From NCBI RefSeq assembly GCF_019396355.1, contig NZ_JAHKRK010000009.1, positions 18,101 to 82,100 of the forward strand: 64,000 nucleotides of DNA. The letters run 5' to 3'. This stretch comes from Pseudonocardia nigra. Lineage in GTDB: Bacteria; Actinomycetota; Actinomycetes; Mycobacteriales; Pseudonocardiaceae. Positions 7,721 through 16,493 of the stretch are shown piece after piece; positions within the stretch are counted from its first letter, which is position 1; the number at the start of each line of letters is the position of its first letter. Both the position numbers and the translations under genes were made by a program. The notes below the pieces were generated by a model that made no database searches, was not told the origin of the DNA, and saw nothing but the letters and a program-made list of their open reading frames with translations.

Positions 7721-8707
7721 GTGTCCGAGGCCCGCGTCATCCCGCTGCACGCCGACGGCGCAGGCGGCCGTGCGCGTTGGCGGCTCGACGGCGCGTCCCG
7801 CCCCGCGGCCGATGCCTCCGACGCCGGCGAGCAGGGGCCGCCCCCGACCGCTGATCCGGAGGGGCCGGAGTGGGAGGACGCGCTCGTCAACGCGCTGGCG
7901 TTCCTGCGCAGGCGGCTGTCGGGCGACTATGCGGTCGACGAGTTCGGGTTCGACGCCGACCTCACCGACAACCTGCTCCTGCCCGCGCTGCGCCCGCTGT
8001 ACGAGAAGTGGTTCCGGGTCGAGACGATCGGTATGCACCACGTACCCGACGAGGGTGGTGCCCTCGTGGTGGCCAACCACTCCGGCACGCTGCCGCTGGA
8101 CTCGCTGATGGCCTCGGTGGCCCTGCACGACGACCACCCGGCGCAGCGGCACCTGCGGATGCTCGGCGCCGACCTGATGTTCCGGCTGCCGGTGATGGGC
8201 CCGCTCGCCCGCAAGCAGGGCAGCACGCTGGCCTGCAGTCCGGACGCCGAGCGGCTGCTGTCGAGCGGCGAGCTCGTGGGGGTGTGGCCGGAGGGCTTCA
8301 AGGGCATCGGCAAGCCGTTCCGGGACCGCTACAAGCTGCAGCGGTTCGGGCGGGGCGGGTTCGTGTCGGCCGCTCTGCGCACCGGCGTGCCGATCATCCC
8401 GTGCGCGATCGTGGGCGCCGAGGAGATCTATCCCAAGATCGGCGATCTGAAGCCGCTCGCCCGGCTGTTCGGAGCCCCGTACTTCCCGGTCACACCGCTG
8501 TTCCCGCTGCTCGGTCCGCTGGGCCTGATCCCGCTGCCGTCGAAGTGGTACATCGAGTTCGGCGAGCCGATCCGCACCGACACGATCGGCGCGGCCGAGG
8601 CCGACGACCCGATGACGGTGTTCAACCTCACCGACCAGGTGCGCGAGACGATCCAGCACACCCTCTACCGGCTGCTGAGCCAGCGCCGCAACGCCTTCCT
8701 CGGCTGA
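7721..8707 (+). CDS. 1-acyl-glycerol-3-phosphate acyltransferase-like protein (Rv0502-like)
   Basis: A PlsC/LPLAT-family membrane-associated acyltransferase of 328 residues. The substrate-binding motif appears as VVANHSGTLPLDSL (His and Asp separated by six residues, the variant found in this subfamily), followed by GVWPEGFKGIGKPF and GVPIIPCAIVGAEEIYP. About 60 N-terminal residues rich in Ala, Gly and Asp look disordered. GTG 7721 is preferred because AAGGAGG sits six bases upstream; an in-frame ATG at 7697 overlapping the preceding stop would add eight residues. It forms an operon with the galE-like gene. Acyl donor and acceptor are unknown. Confidence 0.85.
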   Translation: MSEARVIPLHADGAGGRARWRLDGASRPAADASDAGEQGPPPTADPEGPEWEDALVNALAFLRRRLSGDYAVDEFGFDADLTDNLLLPALRPLYEKWFRVETIGMHHVPDEGGALVVANHSGTLPLDSLMASVALHDDHPAQRHLRMLGADLMFRLPVMGPLARKQGSTLACSPDAERLLSSGELVGVWPEGFKGIGKPFRDRYKLQRFGRGGFVSAALRTGVPIIPCAIVGAEEIYPKIGDLKPLARLFGAPYFPVTPLFPLLGPLGLIPLPSKWYIEFGEPIRTDTIGAAEADDPMTVFNLTDQVRETIQHTLYRLLSQRRNAFLG

Positions 8708-8742
8708 ACGTCAGGCGTCCGCTCGCGCCACCCGTCGTGCAA

Positions 8743-8788
8743 TCAAGGTGGCAATACTGCCATCCAGTGACAGTATTGCCACCTTGCT
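8743..8788. repeat. palindromic repeat, copy 2, between convergent genes
   Basis: CAAGGTGGCAATACTG (8744-8759) is the perfect reverse complement of CAGTATTGCCACCTTG (8771-8786). The structure sits midway between the stops of the acyltransferase (8707, plus) and the HAD phosphatase (8807, minus), where a bidirectional terminator would be expected. Confidence 0.85.
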
Positions 8789-8806
8789 GGCGTTTCCCGA
8801 CGCGGC

Positions 8807-9760
8807 TCAGCGCTTCCGGTACGCCAGGCCTGCCGCCACCGCGCCGGCCACGGCGCCGGCGCCCAGCACCGAGGGCACGCCGATCCTCGCCGCCTTGCGA
8901 CCGGTGCGGAAGTCGCGGATCTGCCAGCCGCGCTCCTTCGCGACGTCGCGCAGCTCCGAGTCGGGGTTGACGGCGACGGCCGTGCCGACCGCCGAGAGCA
9001 TCGGCACGTCGTTGACCGAGTCGGAGTAGGCGGTGCAGCGGCGCAGGTCCAGCCCCTCGGTGACGGCGAGGGCACGCACCGCGTGGGCCTTGGCGGGCCC
9101 GTGCAGGATCTCGCCGACGAGGCGCCCGGTGTAGTGCCCGTCGACGCTCTCCGCGACGGTGCCCAACGCACCGGTGAGGCCCAGCCTGCGCGCGATGATG
9201 AGGGCGAGCTCGACGGGGGTGGCCGTGACGAGCCAGACGCGCTGCCCGGCGTCGAGGTGCATCTGCGCGAGCGCGCGGGTGCCCGCCCAGATCCGGTCGG
9301 CCATCAGCTCGTCGTAGATCTCCTCGCCCAGCTCGGTGATCTCCGCGACCGGGCGGCCCGCGACGAAGGACAGCGCGGTGTCGCGGCCGGTCGTCGTCGA
9401 GTACTTGGTCTCGCGACCGCCCGCCCGGAACTTGAACTGCTGCCAGGCGAAACCGAGGAGGTCGGCGGTGGTGAAGAACTTCCGGGCGGCGAGTCCGCGG
9501 GCGAAGTGGAAGATCGAGGCGCCGATCATCATCGTGTTGTCGACGTCGAAGAAGGCGGCGGCCGTGAGGTCGGTGGGAGGAACCTCCGGTGGCCCGCTGT
9601 CCCCGGCCGCGACCGCCGCGGCGGCAGCCGCCTCGCCGGCCCGGACCGCCGGATCGGCGGCGGTGGCGGAGTCGAGCACGCCGGGCGACTCCGTGGCTCC
9701 GGTCAGCTCGCCGTCACCGGTGGGCGTGAGGGGCTCGGGCCGCTCTTCTTCTCCTACCAC
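8807..9760 (-). CDS. HAD-IB family phosphatase (SerB1-like)
   Basis: This 317-residue protein carries HAD motifs in order: motif [16 protein letters not shown] near residues 68-82, motif II with [10 protein letters not shown] near 175, and motif [17 protein letters not shown] near 245-260. The helical cap between motifs I and II is the subfamily IB type seen in phosphoserine phosphatases. A 65-residue Ala/Gly/Pro-rich N-terminus precedes the domain, and the C-terminus ends in a hydrophobic stretch ([20 protein letters not shown]), so the protein may be membrane-tethered. It corresponds to Rv0505c (serB1). Serine-phosphate specificity is not proven; related proteins act on lipid phosphates. 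Confidence 0.87.
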   Translation of the reverse strand: MVGEEERPEPLTPTGDGELTGATESPGVLDSATAADPAVRAGEAAAAAAVAAGDSGPPEVPPTDLTAAAFFDVDNTMMIGASIFHFARGLAARKFFTTADLLGFAWQQFKFRAGGRETKYSTTTGRDTALSFVAGRPVAEITELGEEIYDELMADRIWAGTRALAQMHLDAGQRVWLVTATPVELALIIARRLGLTGALGTVAESVDGHYTGRLVGEILHGPAKAHAVRALAVTEGLDLRRCTAYSDSVNDVPMLSAVGTAVAVNPDSELRDVAKERGWQIRDFRTGRKAARIGVPSVLGAGAVAGAVAAGLAYRKR

Positions 9761-9912
9761 CTGCGGGCCTCCGGATGGGGGACGTGTCGTTCCAGCCTAC
9801 TGGCGGCGCACCCGGTCGACGGGTGTGGTCACGACCGCCCGGGAAGACACCGAGGCCGCCTCGGGACGACGTCCCACGGCGGCCTCCGGCGCACGTCCCG
9901 TTGGTTGCCGCG

Positions 9913-11313
9913 TCAGCCGATCGTGATCCCCGGCATGCCCGGGAGCAGCGGGGGGAGCGTGATCGGCGGCAGCAGCGGGAGCGGCACCGAGATCTGCGGG
10001 TCCTCCTCCGCCGAACCCGGTGCCGTGGTGGTGGTGGGCGTCGTCGACTGCCCGTCGGGGGTCTCGGAGGACTCGGCCTCCGACGACTCGTCGTCGCGAC
10101 CGAGGTCGGGGAGCAGGCCGCCGCCACCGCGGTCCTCGTCCTCCTCGGAGCCAGGAGTGCTCGTGGCCGAGCCGGAGGGTGCCTCCGAGCCGTCCGGGGT
10201 GGTGGAGCTCCCCGCGTCGGGCTCGTCCGTGGTGCCGTCCTCGGCGCCGCCGGTCGCGTCGGCGGAGCCGGAGGTGCCCGGGTCGGGGCTGCCCGGTGCG
10301 GACACGCCCGTGTCGGCCTGGGCGGTGCGACCGGCGAGCTGCTCGAGCTGGGCGATGGCGGTGTCGGCGTCGTCCGTGGCCGGGGCGGGCAGTACCGGGC
10401 GCAGCTCGGCCAGCCGGTCGGACTGCGCGCCCGCCCACGAGTGCAGGTCGTCCAGTGCGGCCGGGTCGCCCGCGTCCTGCGTGCTCAGCAACATCCGCGA
10501 GCCCTCGTCGGTCGCGACGTCGAACTCCTGGATGGCGGACGTGACGAGCTCGGGGTCGACGGTCGAACCGCCCCGGACCAGCCGCTCCACCTCGTCCAGC
10601 CGGGTGGTGGCCATCTCCAGGTGCCGCTGGGCCCGCTCCGTGTCGTCGAACGTGAGGGCGAGGCCTGCCGACTCGGCGGCGCGCTTGATCCCGTAGAGCG
10701 CGTCGCCCGGGAGCGCGTCGCGGCTCGCGAAGATCCCAGCCCCGGTCAGCACGACCATCATGACGAGCGCGGCGGCGCCGACGAAGGCGGTGCGCCTGCG
10801 CATGCTGCCCTGACCGGGTCGCCGGGAGCCGCGGGGCGCACCGCTGGGCCGGCTCGGCATGCTGTGCCGGGCCCGACGCCCCGGCCGGCTCAGCTTGCCG
10901 GGGGTGCCCCCACCGCCCGCCTCCGGCGCGTCGCCGCCGTCCGGGTGTTCGGTCACCGGCGCCATGCGCGCGGTCACGGCCGTGGCGTCGACGTCGTCGC
11001 GCGCTGCGGCGAAGGGGGTCTCGCGGATCCGTCCGATGGGCGCGGTCCGCTCGGCCGCCGACTCCACGGGCGGTCGCGGTCCGTCCGGCGCGTCGCCCGC
11101 CTCGCCCGGGTCGGCGGCGAGCGCGGCCATGAGCCGCTGCTTGGCGCGCGCCTTGGCGTCAGCGTCCGGCGCGGAGGCCGCTCCCCGGGACCGCAGCATC
11201 GCCACGATCTCCAGATCCCGCGCGAGCTCGGCGTCGCCTGCGGCGCCCGGGGGTGTCCCGAGCTCCACGGCGGCGTCGAACCGCTCTGCGTCCTTGCCCT
11301 GTGCGGCGGGCAT
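9913..11313 (-). CDS. membrane DUF5667 protein, probable anti-sigma factor for the upstream ECF sigma
   Basis: This 466-residue protein starts at ATG 11313, with GAGGA upstream; an in-frame GTG at 11328 is possible. The N-terminal cytoplasmic part begins RFDAAVELG and includes DADAKARAKQRLMAALAAD. A single transmembrane segment (TAFVGAAALVMMVVLTGAGIF) lies near residue 185. The extracellular part has the DUF5667 pattern LPGDALYGIKRAAESAGLALTFDDTERAQRHLEMATTRLDEVERLV, followed by about 150 residues of Ser/Thr/Asp/Glu/Pro-rich linker. It sits just downstream of the sigma gene on the same strand, like RsbN after BldN in Streptomyces. Function as the anti-sigma is inference. Confidence 0.7.
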   Translation of the reverse strand: MPAAQGKDAERFDAAVELGTPPGAAGDAELARDLEIVAMLRSRGAASAPDADAKARAKQRLMAALAADPGEAGDAPDGPRPPVESAAERTAPIGRIRETPFAAARDDVDATAVTARMAPVTEHPDGGDAPEAGGGGTPGKLSRPGRRARHSMPSRPSGAPRGSRRPGQGSMRRRTAFVGAAALVMMVVLTGAGIFASRDALPGDALYGIKRAAESAGLALTFDDTERAQRHLEMATTRLDEVERLVRGGSTVDPELVTSAIQEFDVATDEGSRMLLSTQDAGDPAALDDLHSWAGAQSDRLAELRPVLPAPATDDADTAIAQLEQLAGRTAQADTGVSAPGSPDPGTSGSADATGGAEDGTTDEPDAGSSTTPDGSEAPSGSATSTPGSEEDEDRGGGGLLPDLGRDDESSEAESSETPDGQSTTPTTTTAPGSAEEDPQISVPLPLLPPITLPPLLPGMPGITIG

Positions 11314-11500
11314 GTTGGCCGTCCTCACTGCATCCCTGCGCTGTCTGTCCTCGCGCCGTGGCGGTGGTGCGCGACGCGACGTTCAGCCGTACAACGAGCC
11401 AGGACCCGGCCGGTTACGGGCTGAGGACCGTTCACCGCATCGAGTCGTTCGTTCGTCGCACCCGTAACGCCGGGGCTTGTTCCGACGATGGCGTGTTCGG

Positions 11501-12247
11501 TCATCGCAGCCCCTCCGGAAGCAGCTGGGCGAGCCGACGGACCGCCCGGTGCTGCAGGGCCTTGACGGCCCCCTCGTTGCGGTCCATGATCCGCGCCGTT
11601 TCGGCGACGGACAGGCCCTGCAGGAAGCGGAGCTGGATGCATTCCTGCTGGTCGGGGTTCAGCTTGCGGACGCACCGCAGGAGCTCGTCGTTCGTGGCGC
11701 CGTCGAGCACCTGCTGCTCCGGGCCACCGGTGCTCGGCGAGAGCTCGACGATCTCGCTGGTGGTCTGCTCGAGCCGGTACCGGCTCGACTTCACGTGGTC
11801 GAAGATCAGGTTGCGGGCGATCGTGACGAACCAGGCCCCGATGTCGCGACCCTGGTAGCTCACCGAGGTGATCCGGCGCAGGGCGCGGACGAACGTCTCC
11901 TGCGTGACGTCCTCGGCCAGCGTGCGGTCGCCCATCCGGAACAGGACGTAGCGGTAGACCACGTCGTAGTACCGGTCGAACAGCTCGCCGAAGGCGACCA
12001 TGTCCCCGGCCTGGGAGGCCTTGACCAGCGCCCAGGCGCCGGTCTCGTCGGGGTGGTCAGCCGCTTCTCCGGCGTGGGCGCCGGCGGTCACGGCATCGTC
12101 GGGGCCTGCGGCGACGTCGGCGGCGTCGGCGCGCCGGTCGGGGGGAGCGGTTGCCGCCGGGTGGTCGGACGGCGCCGGCGACTCGACCGGGCTGTGCGGT
12201 CGCTGCCGGGGTACCGGCGGGCCGGGGGGAGCGGTGGTCGGGGGCAT
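11501..12247 (-). CDS. ECF RNA polymerase sigma factor, BldN-like
   Basis: A 248-residue sigma-70 family group 4 factor. After about 75 Pro/Ala-rich residues come region 2 (FGELFDRYYDVVYRYVLFRMGDRTLAEDVTQETFVRALRRI) and region 4 (LRCVRKLNPDQQECIQLRFLQGLSVAETARIMDRNEGAVKALQHRAVRRLA). The VAETARIMDRNEGAVKALQHR helix and the long N-terminal extension resemble Streptomyces BldN, which is made with a removable N-terminal region. ATG 12247 has the strong RBS GGAGAGG five bases upstream. ATG 12319 with GGGAG would give 272 residues. Downstream lies its candidate anti-sigma gene. Confidence 0.85.
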   Translation of the reverse strand: MPPTTAPPGPPVPRQRPHSPVESPAPSDHPAATAPPDRRADAADVAAGPDDAVTAGAHAGEAADHPDETGAWALVKASQAGDMVAFGELFDRYYDVVYRYVLFRMGDRTLAEDVTQETFVRALRRITSVSYQGRDIGAWFVTIARNLIFDHVKSSRYRLEQTTSEIVELSPSTGGPEQQVLDGATNDELLRCVRKLNPDQQECIQLRFLQGLSVAETARIMDRNEGAVKALQHRAVRRLAQLLPEGLR

Positions 12248-12721
12248 CTGTACCTCTCCACCCGCCGGGCGGCGGGGGGCGTCGGTGGGGAGCAGCCGGG
12301 GGCGCATCGGGTGGGTCATGGCTCCCGGCGAGCCTCGCAGCCGTGTCGGACAGGACCCCGCGGGACGGCCCGCGGTGTGCTGACAACAACAGGCTGCATG
12401 CCACTCCCTTGGGTGAGACTCGCGACGGATCGGTGCGTCGGGGCGTTAGGTCGGCTGTAGCGGCGGAGCATACGGCCGCCCAGGTGTGGCGAAACACGCA
12501 CCACCGCTCGCCGTGGGCATGTTCCGGTGAGCGGACGACTACGCGCGGTCAACGTCATCGGTGACCGCCTGTCGTCGTGGACGGAGGTTGCCCGGGGTGC
12601 GCCGAGCGTCATCGCCGCCGCGCCGCCCGGTTCGTGCCAGACTCGGAGCCAGGCCATCTCGGCCGAAGGCCTGCGAGCAGCGCCGGTCAGCTCCGACAGC
12701 CGCGCCGATCCCTGGAGAACC
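12248..12721. other. divergent intergenic region, no further gene seen
   Basis: This 474-base region separates the BldN-like gene (minus) from the acyl-CoA synthetase-like gene (plus); its first 72 bases may be coding if the sigma factor starts at 12319. Frames here are arginine-rich shadows without family features. It must hold both promoters, but no hexamer pair is convincing. Confidence 0.5.
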
Positions 12722-14290
12722 GTGGACAGCACGAGCCGTGAGAACCCCGAGGAGCGGGCACCGGAGTCGGTGGCCGACCTGGTGACCCGGGCCGCCTCCC
12801 GGGTGCCCGAGCACCCCGCGATCGTGGACGTGACCAGCGGAAACACCCTCAGCTGGGAGGTCCTCGACGGCGCAGTCACCGCGGAGGCCGTCCGCCTGGC
12901 CGCCGCGGGCGTCACGGCGGGCGATCGGGTGCTCGTCCGGCTCGGCAACGGCGCGGCGTTCTGTGTGGCGGTGCTCGGCGCATTGCGCGCCGGCGCGATC
13001 GCCGTGCCGCTCGGTCCGATCGCCGTCGCGCGCGAGCTGGAGATCGTCACCGACGACTGCCGGCCCGCCGCGGTCGTGACTGCGGAGGGTGACGGCGACG
13101 CCGTCCGGTGCGCCGCGACCGTGGCGGGCGCCGTGCTCCCGCCGCCGGACGTCACGGCGCGCACGGACGAGCAGGCGCCGCAGGTCGCCCGGGGGGGTGA
13201 TGACATCGCCCTGCTGATCTACACATCGGGCACCACGGGGAGCCCGCGCGGTGTCCGCCTCTCCCACCGGGCGGTGCTCGCCAACCGGGAGCAGGCGGCG
13301 GCGCTGCGCCCGGCGCCGGTGACCCCGGTGGACCGCGTGCTGCTCTCGCTGCCGCTGTTCCACGTCTTCGGCCTGGCGGCGGGCTTCCTCCAGGTCTGCT
13401 GGGCCGGGGCCACCGCGGTGATCACCGAGCGGTTCGAACCCGAGCACGTCGCCGCGGTGCTCGTGGAGCAGCGGGTGAGCGGCGTCGCGGCGGTGCCGAC
13501 GATGTTCCGGTCGCTGCTCGACCTGCCGCCCGACCGGCTGCGGAGCGCCACCGCAGGGCTGCGGCTGTGCACCTCGGGCGGGGCGCCGCTGCCGCCGCAG
13601 CTGCTCGCGGACTTCCGGGCGGCCACCGGGCTGCCGATCTACGAGGGCTACGGGCTCACCGAGGCCGGCCCGGTGGTCACCACCACCGCCATCGGCGGGG
13701 TCGCGAAGCCGGGGTCGGTGGGCCGCGCGCTGCCGGGCGTCGAGCTGCGCCTGGTCGACCCCGACGGCAGGCCGATCGACACGGTGCCCGAGCCGGACCC
13801 CGAGGAGATCGCCGACGACGTGTTCGACCCGGCCCAGGACACCGGGCTGGTCGCGGTGCGCGGGCCCAACCTGTTCTCCGGCTACTGGCCCGGCGGGGCG
13901 GGCGGTCCGGACGCCGACGGCTGGTTCGTCACCGCCGACGTCGGGTTCCTCGACGCCGACGGCGACCTGCACCTCGTCGACCGGTCCTCCGACCTCGTGA
14001 TCGTCAACGGGTTCAACGTCTACCCGCGCGAGGTCGAGCAGGTGCTCGCCGAGCTGCCGGGGGTGGCGGAGGCCGCGGTCGTGGGCGTGCCGGACGAGCG
14101 GTCCGGGGAGGCGGTCAAGGCCGTGCTCGTGCTGACGGGCGGCGCGGAGCTCACCGAGGACGAGGTGCGGGCGCACTGCGTCGAGCGGCTGGCCCGGTTC
14201 AAGGTGCCCACGGTGATCGAGTTCATCGATGCGCTGCCGAGGACGCCGACCGGCAAGGTGGCGCGCCGGCAGCTGGCGGGGCGGTCGTGA
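12722..14290 (+). CDS. AMP-binding acyl-CoA synthetase (ANL superfamily)
   Basis: This 522-residue cytoplasmic enzyme activates a carboxylate with ATP and transfers it to CoA. Visible ANL motifs are A3 LLIYTSGTTGSPRGVRLSH near residue 165, LPLFHVFGLAAGF, A5 YEGYGLTEAGPV near 305, A7 GWFVTADVGFLDADGDLHLVDRSSDLVIVNGFNVYPREVE near 400-435, and the catalytic Lys of A10, PRTPTGKVARRQL, near 510. GTG 12722 has GGAG upstream and removes an unlikely N-terminal extension. It overlaps the next gene by GTGA. Fatty acids are the likely substrate class, but the chain is unknown. Confidence 0.9.
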   Translation: MDSTSRENPEERAPESVADLVTRAASRVPEHPAIVDVTSGNTLSWEVLDGAVTAEAVRLAAAGVTAGDRVLVRLGNGAAFCVAVLGALRAGAIAVPLGPIAVARELEIVTDDCRPAAVVTAEGDGDAVRCAATVAGAVLPPPDVTARTDEQAPQVARGGDDIALLIYTSGTTGSPRGVRLSHRAVLANREQAAALRPAPVTPVDRVLLSLPLFHVFGLAAGFLQVCWAGATAVITERFEPEHVAAVLVEQRVSGVAAVPTMFRSLLDLPPDRLRSATAGLRLCTSGGAPLPPQLLADFRAATGLPIYEGYGLTEAGPVVTTTAIGGVAKPGSVGRALPGVELRLVDPDGRPIDTVPEPDPEEIADDVFDPAQDTGLVAVRGPNLFSGYWPGGAGGPDADGWFVTADVGFLDADGDLHLVDRSSDLVIVNGFNVYPREVEQVLAELPGVAEAAVVGVPDERSGEAVKAVLVLTGGAELTEDEVRAHCVERLARFKVPTVIEFIDALPRTPTGKVARRQLAGRS

Positions 14291-14538
14291 CCACGCCACC
14301 GAGCCCGCGGGTCACGGTCTACACGCGCGCCGGGTGCACCGCGTGCGTGGCCGCCGAGGCCGACGTGGCCCGGATCTGCGGCGATCTCGGCCAGGGCTGG
14401 ACGGCCGTCGACGTCGACTCCGACCCGGAGCTGCGGGCGGAGTACGGCGACCGCGTGCCCGTCATCGAGGTGGACGGGCGCGAGCACGGCTTCTGGCGGG
14501 TCGAGGAACAGCGGCTGCGGGCGGCCCTGCAGTCCTGA
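14287..14538 (+). CDS. glutaredoxin-like protein (Rv0508-like)
   Basis: An 83-residue thioredoxin-fold protein with VTVYTRAGCTACVAAEADVARI; the CTAC motif is near residues 17-20. It also has the cis-proline segment RVPVIEVDGRE and a C-terminal FWRVEEQRLRAAL helix. This is the DUF836/glutaredoxin-2-like small family. GTG 14287 overlaps the preceding stop. In M. tuberculosis the homologue lies just before hemA; here the molybdenum oxidoreductase, fasciclin and rex genes are inserted between. Confidence 0.88.
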   Translation: MTTPPSPRVTVYTRAGCTACVAAEADVARICGDLGQGWTAVDVDSDPELRAEYGDRVPVIEVDGREHGFWRVEEQRLRAALQS

Positions 14539-14540
14539 TC

Positions 14541-14677
14541 GCGCGACTCGCACGCCCGGATCGCCCGACTCGCGGAAGCGGTGCCGTTCCCCCGCGAGTC
14601 GGGCTGTGAGGGTGCGCGAGTCGGGCTGTGAGGGTGCGCGAGTCGGGCTGTGAGGGTGCGCGAGTCGGGCTGTGGGG
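14541..14677. repeat. tandem GAGTCGGG repeats with inverted partners
   Basis: Four direct copies of a 22-base unit starting GCGAGTCGGGCTGTGAGGGT begin at about 14593, 14615, 14637 and 14659. Two inverted units (GCGCGACTCGC near 14541 and CCCGACTCGCGG at 14565-14576) precede them, and the latter can pair perfectly with CCGCGAGTCGGG at about 14592. The array starts two bases after the glutaredoxin stop and runs up to the next gene. Similar units recur at 27119-27175 and inside resB. Confidence 0.9.
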
Positions 14678-14721
14678 CCGCGCACGTGAACCGCAACCGC
14701 CGGGCGGACGAACCTCTTGAC

Positions 14722-16311
14722 GTGAGCGCCACAGCAGCACCGCACACCACCCGACCGGCACGGCCCGGCGTCCCCCTGGGGTGGGCCGCCGCGATCGGGG
14801 TGCTGGCAGTCGGGGCCGCGCTCGCTGCCGGGCACCTGGTGGCGGCCATCGTCTCGCCGTCGTCGTCGCCCTACCTCGCGGTGGGCGACTGGGTGATCCG
14901 GCTGTCCCCGCAGTGGCTCACGGAGTTCGCCAAGACGACGTTCGGCACGGCCGACAAGCCGATCCTGCTCGCCGGGATGGGCGTGGTCATCGCGATCATC
15001 GCCGCCGCGGCCGGCATCGCGTCCCGCCGGAGCCCGACCCCGGGCGTCGTCGTCGTGGCGGTGCTGGGTGTGCTGGGTTTCCTCGCGGTGCTGTTCGCGC
15101 CCGCCTTCGCGCCGCTCGACCTGGTGGCGCCTGCGGTGTCGCTGGTCGTGGGCGTCGGTGTGTTCCGTCTGCTGCACGGCCTGGCGCTCCGCACGACCGA
15201 GGGGCCCGAGCAGCCCGCGTCCGGCGCCGGGGTGTCGCGGCGCAACGTCCTGATCGGGTCGTCCGCCGCGGTCGGTGTGGCGTCGCTCGGCGCCGCGGCG
15301 GGCGGCGTGCTGCTCGGCGGCGGGGTCACGAACTCCCGGCAGACGGTCACCGCGCAGCTCGCGCGGGCCGGGCTGGTCGAGCGGGCCCCGGCGATCCCGC
15401 CGGACGCGGCGTTCCCGGGGCTCGGGACGCCGACGTTTCTCACGCCGAACCCGGACTTCTACCGCGTCGACGTGGCGCTGCGGATCCCGACCCAGGCCGC
15501 GCAGGACTGGTCGATGCGCATCCACGGGATGGTGGACGAGGAGCTGACGCTCACCTTCGACGACTTGCTCGCCCGTCCGCTCGTCGAGCGGGCGATCACG
15601 TTGACCTGCGTGTCCAACGAGGTGGGCGGGCCGTACATCTCCACCGCGAACTTCATCGGGGTGGACCTGCGGGAGCTGCTGCTCGAGGCCGGGGTCCGCC
15701 CGGACGCGGAACAGCTGTTCTCCACGAGCATCGACGGGTGGACGGCGGGCACTCCGGTCGACGTCGTGATGGAGGAGGGCCGCGACTCCATGCTCGCGAT
15801 CGGGATGAACGGGGAGGCGCTGCCGCCCGAGCACGGGTTCCCGGTGCGGATGGTGGTGCCGGGGCTGTACGGGTTCGTGTCGGCGACGAAGTGGCTCACC
15901 GACCTGGAGGTCACCACCTTCGACGCCAAGCAGAGCTACTGGCTGCAGCGCGGGTGGGCGCAGCGCGCCCCGATCAAGACGCAGTCCCGGATTGACAGCC
16001 CGCGGGCGTTCGAGGAGGTGCCCGCCGGGCGGGTGACCGTCGCGGGGATCGCCTGGTCCCAGCCGGTCGGGATCAGCAAGGTGGAGGTCCGGGTGGACGG
16101 CGGGCCCTGGCAGGAGGCCGAGCTCGGGGCGCCGGTGAACACCGACACGTGGCGGATGTGGCACATCGCGCTCGACCTCGCTCCGGGCAGCCACACCATC
16201 CAGTCGCGGGCGACGGACCGCAACGGGGTCACCCAGACCGAGGTACGAGTGCCCCCGATCCCGGACGGCGCGTCGGGCTGGCCGTCCCTCATCATCCGGG
16301 TCGCATCCTAG
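14722..16311 (+). CDS. membrane-anchored molybdopterin-dependent oxidoreductase (sulfite-oxidase fold)
   Basis: A 529-residue protein. Residues 1-160 hold four to five hydrophobic segments (GWAAAIGVLAVGAALAAGHL, ILLAGMGVVIAIIAAAAGIA, TPGVVVVAVLGVLGFLAVLF, LVAPAVSLVVGVGVF). An RR-containing anchor (SRRNVLIGSSAAVGVASLGAAAGG), which could be a Tat-type signal, follows. The catalytic domain is of the sulfite oxidase/YedY type, with the molybdenum-ligand Cys in ITLTCVSNEVGG near residue 295, GHGF-like PPEHGFPVRMVVPGLYG and WLTDLEV. A C-terminal Mo-co dimerisation domain (VAGIAWSQPVGISKVEVRVDGG) ends the chain. GTG 14722 is chosen; GTG 14686 is possible. The active site faces outside. Substrate unknown. 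Confidence 0.88.
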   Translation: MSATAAPHTTRPARPGVPLGWAAAIGVLAVGAALAAGHLVAAIVSPSSSPYLAVGDWVIRLSPQWLTEFAKTTFGTADKPILLAGMGVVIAIIAAAAGIASRRSPTPGVVVVAVLGVLGFLAVLFAPAFAPLDLVAPAVSLVVGVGVFRLLHGLALRTTEGPEQPASGAGVSRRNVLIGSSAAVGVASLGAAAGGVLLGGGVTNSRQTVTAQLARAGLVERAPAIPPDAAFPGLGTPTFLTPNPDFYRVDVALRIPTQAAQDWSMRIHGMVDEELTLTFDDLLARPLVERAITLTCVSNEVGGPYISTANFIGVDLRELLLEAGVRPDAEQLFSTSIDGWTAGTPVDVVMEEGRDSMLAIGMNGEALPPEHGFPVRMVVPGLYGFVSATKWLTDLEVTTFDAKQSYWLQRGWAQRAPIKTQSRIDSPRAFEEVPAGRVTVAGIAWSQPVGISKVEVRVDGGPWQEAELGAPVNTDTWRMWHIALDLAPGSHTIQSRATDRNGVTQTEVRVPPIPDGASGWPSLIIRVAS

Positions 16312-16493
16312 CCCGTTCGACCTAAATAGCTCCTCCGACTGGCGCAGCTGCGGGCGACGCTTGGATGATCCCGGCAGCCCGCCCCGCGGCCGTAGTCGAA
16401 TCGTTACACACTGTAAGTGAACTGCCTTTGGCTCGAAGCCGAAGGTTCTGATGACAGGCCCGGATCTACCGGGCCGTGCTCGAGGAGGAACAC

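Noticed and set aside
14541..14677. CRISPR-like array
   Set aside because: The 22-base units are contiguous without unique spacers and no cas gene is present.
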